Shown: positions 61,017 through 64,000 of the stretch, piece after piece | Position numbering within the stretch: position 1 is the stretch's first letter | Layout of the letters: each line of letters opens with the position of its first letter | Assembly: GCF_003054285.1 (NCBI RefSeq) | Contig: NZ_QBKS01000003.1 | Coordinates: 1-64,000 of the forward strand | Direction: 5' to 3' | Source: Litoreibacter ponti | GTDB lineage: Bacteria; Pseudomonadota; Alphaproteobacteria; Rhodobacterales; Rhodobacteraceae | DNA: 64,000 nt | Notes under the pieces: model-generated | Seen by the model: the letters and a program-made list of their open reading frames with translations, nothing else | Databases searched by the model: none | Told to the model about the DNA's origin: nothing | Made by a program: the position numbers and the translations under genes

Positions 61017-62747
61017 CTGCGTGTCCGCGCGGGGCGCAAGCGCCCGGTAGGCCGCGAATTGGGACAGGTAGACCGAGCCGGTCAGATGGCTCAGAAGCTC
61101 TGCCCGCTGGAGGCGGTCCATCACCGGTCCCTTCACCTCGGACAGGGACAGATCCAACCCCAGCTCGCCAAGGCGAATATTGATCATCTCCAGCGTCTCG
61201 AGCGCGCTCATGTCGATCTCGTTCACGGCCGAACACATCAGGACCACATGCTTCAGCTTCGGGTCATCGATGACCCGGTTATAGATGTAATCCTCGAGAA
61301 ACCGCGCATTGGCGAAATACAGGCTTTGGTCGATGCGCAGGGTCAGGACGGTCGGATCGGTGACCACCTGATGGCGCAGGATATTGCGGAAATGCTCTGT
61401 CCCCGGAACCAGGCCCACCTCGGCCACATGGGGCCGCGACGTGTCGTAGAGAAACAGCAGGACCGACAGGACGACACCCGCGGTCACACCGATCTCGACC
61501 CCAAATCCCAGCGTTAGAAGGATCGTCACCGCGACCGCGCCGAAGTCGCGTTTGGAATATGTCCACGCGTGGCGCAGGGTATTGAAGTCGACCAAAGACA
61601 GCACCGCCACGATGATCGTCGCCGCCAGCGTCGCCTTGGGCAGGAAGTAGATCAGCGGCGTCAGAAACAGCGCGGCGATGGCCAGGCCGATGGCGGTGAA
61701 GGCCCCGGCGGCGGGTGTTCTCGCGCCCGCGTCGAAGTTCACCACGGATCGTGAGAAGCCCCCGGTTACCGGAAAGCCCCCGGTCAGCGACGCGCCGATA
61801 TTGGCGGCGCCCAGGCCGATCAGCTCTTGATCCGGGTCGATGCGTTGCCGCCGCTTGGTGGCAAGCGTTTGCGCCACGGAGATCGACTCGACAAAGCCGA
61901 TGATCGCGATCAGCGTCGCGGGCATCAGCAGGGCCCCGAGCAGCTCCAGCGACAAGTCCGGCACGGTGAAGGGCGGCAAGCTTCGCGGGACCTCGCCCAC
62001 GATTGCGACGCCCGATTGTGCCAGCGCGAGTTGCCAGACCAGAAGCGTCGTCACCAAGATGGCCGCGACCGGGCCCGCCTTCGCCAGAAACTCCGCCGCC
62101 CCGCGGCGCAGCCCGAGGCGCATCAACGTCGGTCGCAAACCGGTGCGGACCCAAAACAGGAAGGCCAGTGCCCCTGCCCCGATGGCAAGCGTCAGCGGGT
62201 TCGTCTGCGGCACATGCGCGACCAGCGCGCCCAGTAGCTCGACCAGGTTATGTCCCTGCGCCTCGACACCCATCAGATGCTTCAGCTGGCTGACCGCGAT
62301 CAGCAGACCTGACGCGGTGATGAAGCCGGAGATCACGGGATGGGACAGGAAGTTCGCAACGAACCCCAGCCGCAAGACCCCCATCGCCAGCAGGATCGCA
62401 CCCGAAAGCCCCGCCAGGGTCAAGGCGGCGGCGGCGTAGCCCACATCCATCGTAGCGGTGACATCGGCCAAGGCCGCCGCCGTCATCAGCGAGACGACGG
62501 CCACGGGGCCGACCGCCAATGTCCGGCTGGTCCCGAAGATGCTGTAAAGCAGGATCGGCACGATTGAAGCGTAGAGCCCCGCCTCGGGCGGCAGGCCCGC
62601 CAGCATGGCGTAGGCCAGCGATTGCGGGATCAACATGATCGTCACAATGATTGCCGCCGCCAGATCGCTCAGCGCGTCAGCGCCGGAATAGGCGCGGCCC
62701 CAGTCGAGGATCGGCAAATAGCGCGACCATGTGGACATGCGCGGCAT
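60972..62747 (-). CDS. SulP family anion transporter with STAS domain
   Basis: The 591-residue transporter has ten to twelve helices with the SulP start (DLAAAIIVTIMLIPQSLAYAMLAGLPPEAGLYAS). A C-terminal STAS domain spans about 465-570 (LYFANARFLEDYIYNRV, VNEIDMSALETLEMI). Substrates in the family are sulfate, bicarbonate or other anions. The ATG at 62747 lies 3 bp after the upstream flavoprotein stop, so they are probably co-transcribed; a sulfur link would make sulfate export or uptake plausible. Confidence 0.88.
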   Translation of the reverse strand: MPRMSTWSRYLPILDWGRAYSGADALSDLAAAIIVTIMLIPQSLAYAMLAGLPPEAGLYASIVPILLYSIFGTSRTLAVGPVAVVSLMTAAALADVTATMDVGYAAAALTLAGLSGAILLAMGVLRLGFVANFLSHPVISGFITASGLLIAVSQLKHLMGVEAQGHNLVELLGALVAHVPQTNPLTLAIGAGALAFLFWVRTGLRPTLMRLGLRRGAAEFLAKAGPVAAILVTTLLVWQLALAQSGVAIVGEVPRSLPPFTVPDLSLELLGALLMPATLIAIIGFVESISVAQTLATKRRQRIDPDQELIGLGAANIGASLTGGFPVTGGFSRSVVNFDAGARTPAAGAFTAIGLAIAALFLTPLIYFLPKATLAATIIVAVLSLVDFNTLRHAWTYSKRDFGAVAVTILLTLGFGVEIGVTAGVVLSVLLFLYDTSRPHVAEVGLVPGTEHFRNILRHQVVTDPTVLTLRIDQSLYFANARFLEDYIYNRVIDDPKLKHVVLMCSAVNEIDMSALETLEMINIRLGELGLDLSLSEVKGPVMDRLQRAELLSHLTGSVYLSQFAAYRALAPRADTQSALAAQDRADKLCG

Positions 62748-62749
62748 GA

Positions 62750-63997
62750 TCAGCGCGCCGACAGCTTCTCTGGCGTGGCCATCCACTCGCGCCCTTTCAA
62801 CATCGCCTTCCAGTAGACCGGGGGCAGAATCTTCTCTTTCAGCAACCACGCCAGCCGGCTGGGCTTGGTGCCGTCGATCAGCCAGGACGGGAAGCTAGGC
62901 TGAAGGGTGCCGCCATAGCCGAATTCTGCCAGCACGATCTTGCCGCGCTCCACGGTCAGCGGGCAGGAGCCGTAGCCGTCATATTGCGACACCGGGGCGC
63001 GGCCCTTGATGTCGGCGATGATGTTGTCGGCTACCACGGGCGCCTGTTTGCGGGCCGCCGCGGCGGTCTTGGCATTCGGAGCGTTCATCACATCGCCAAG
63101 CGACCAGATATTCTCGAAGCTTTTGTGGCGCAGGGTCGCCTGATCCACATCGACCCAGCCTGCCGCATCGGCCAGCGGCGAAACCGCGATGAAATCCGGG
63201 GCTGACTGCGGCGGGGTGACATGGATCATGTCGAACTCAACCTCGACGCGCGCGACGGCTGTGTCGGGTTTCGACACGTCGAACCACGCCTTCCCGGCCG
63301 GGCCATCAATCGCGACGAGATTGCTGAAGAAATTCAGCCCGATCTGGTACTTGTCCACGTAGCTTTGCAGGGCGGGTACAAAGTCCTTCACGCCGAACAG
63401 CACGCCGCCTGCGTTGTGGAACCCGATGTCGATGTCCCCGATCACCCCCGTCCGGGTCCAGTGATCTGCCGACAGGTAGATCGCTTTCTGCGGCGCGCCC
63501 GCGCATTTGATCGGCATCGGCGGTTGGGTGAACAGCGCCCGCCCGGATTTGAGCCCGGACACCAGCTTCCACGTGTAGGGGGCCAAATCGTAGCGATAGT
63601 TCGAGGTCACGCCATTACGGCCCAGGGTCTCCACCAGACCCTCGACCCGGTTCCAGTCCAGCTTCAACCCGGGGCAGACCACCAGACGCTTGTATTTCAC
63701 CACCCGGCAGCCATCGAGGATCACGGCATCCTTCTCCGGCTCGAACGCCGCGACGGCGGATTTCAGCCAATGCACGCCGCGTGGGATCAGCGAACCCATG
63801 GTGCGCACGGTGTCCTCGGCATCAAAGATCCCGCCGCCCACCATGGTCCAGCCGGGCTGGTAGTAATGCGCGTCCGCCGGGTCGATCACCGCGATCTCAA
63901 GCCCCGGCTGCCGGGCCTTCAGGCTCGCCGCCACAGCGATACCAGAGGCCCCTGCCCCGACGATCACCACGTCATAGGCCGCATCTTCTTGGTCCAC
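62750..63997 (-). CDS. sqr: Sulfide:quinone oxidoreductase (SQOR-type)
   Basis: The 415-residue flavoprotein has the FAD motif GAGASGIAV at 14-22 and both catalytic cysteines of SQOR-type enzymes, C165 in MPIKCAGAPQK and C345 in YDGYGSCPL followed by VLAEFGYGG. It oxidises sulfide and passes electrons to quinone. It begins at a GTG only 3 bases from the window edge; the length is complete for the family but an earlier start outside cannot be excluded. The SulP transporter follows in the same direction. Confidence 0.85.
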   Translation of the reverse strand: MDQEDAAYDVVIVGAGASGIAVAASLKARQPGLEIAVIDPADAHYYQPGWTMVGGGIFDAEDTVRTMGSLIPRGVHWLKSAVAAFEPEKDAVILDGCRVVKYKRLVVCPGLKLDWNRVEGLVETLGRNGVTSNYRYDLAPYTWKLVSGLKSGRALFTQPPMPIKCAGAPQKAIYLSADHWTRTGVIGDIDIGFHNAGGVLFGVKDFVPALQSYVDKYQIGLNFFSNLVAIDGPAGKAWFDVSKPDTAVARVEVEFDMIHVTPPQSAPDFIAVSPLADAAGWVDVDQATLRHKSFENIWSLGDVMNAPNAKTAAAARKQAPVVADNIIADIKGRAPVSQYDGYGSCPLTVERGKIVLAEFGYGGTLQPSFPSWLIDGTKPSRLAWLLKEKILPPVYWKAMLKGREWMATPEKLSAR

Positions 63998-64000
63998 GGG

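Noticed and set aside
1..64000. CRISPR arrays, tRNA, rRNA and insertion sequences
   Set aside because: No regular spacer arrays, cloverleaf sequences, rRNA-like stretches or transposase frames were seen on either strand by reading; this was not a tool-based scan.

Overview
The window reads as DNA from a Roseobacter-group alphaproteobacterium (Rhodobacterales). The evidence is the overall protein character, the Hint_2-type secreted protein remnant, the FixK/FNR-style control signals and a 73-bp interspersed repeat of the kind I associate with this group. I cannot name a species. No rRNA, tRNA, CRISPR array, transposase or replication gene is visible.

Left part, about 1-24 kb, is a mosaic of small independent units. 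It holds a broken Hint-domain gene between two copies of the 73-bp repeat and a DUF1203 gene. Several regulator-plus-target units follow: TetR with a membrane protein and a Bcr/CflA efflux pump, TetR with a DsrE protein and a flavin-type PNPOx protein, and LysR opposite an NDH-2-like oxidoreductase and an SDR. After an AraC regulator, an NmrA-like reductase, two small membrane proteins, a P-loop kinase and a LysE exporter comes a complete polyamine-type ABC importer with an Asp/Glu/hydantoin racemase. That importer faces a GntR/FCD regulator across a perfect palindrome.

Middle part, about 24-35 kb, has a nitroreductase opposite a 2TM protein and a carotenoid isomerase/retinol saturase-like flavoprotein. 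Next is a long minus-strand run from 33.4 to 26.8 kb: a DevBCA-type exporter, a response regulator and sensor kinase, a 39-residue single-TM protein coupled to the kinase, a secreted protein and a fatty acid hydroxylase-family enzyme. A TetR gene with a clear operator opposes this run. A ParDE toxin-antitoxin pair follows.

Right part, about 35-64 kb, is the most coherent region and looks like an oxygen-controlled survival island. A FixL-like hybrid kinase (heme-PAS type by motif), an OmpR/PhoB-class regulator and a FixK-like regulator sit together at 50.5-53.6 kb, the gene set of the hFixL-FxkR-FixK cascade described in rhizobia. Eight TTGA-N6-TCAA-like boxes lie in this part, and a ninth lies at 24.8 kb. 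Nearly every one has a -10-like hexamer about 31-32 bp from its centre, as expected for class II FNR/FixK activation. The genes behind them encode a cytochrome c, DksA/TraR, a split YeeE/YedE sulfur transporter, an ABC/FtsX exporter with a PHA synthase and phasin, a Ca2+-type P-ATPase and a Ca2+/cation antiporter, a VIT1-like transporter, a CBS-domain site-2 protease, a bactofilin-like membrane protein, Hsp20, two universal stress proteins and CbpA/CbpM. A DfsB-like protein, a SulP transporter and a sulfide:quinone oxidoreductase close the region. In content this resembles the mycobacterial DosR dormancy regulon, built from unrelated regulators. Almost all convergent gene pairs in this part overlap at their 3' ends.
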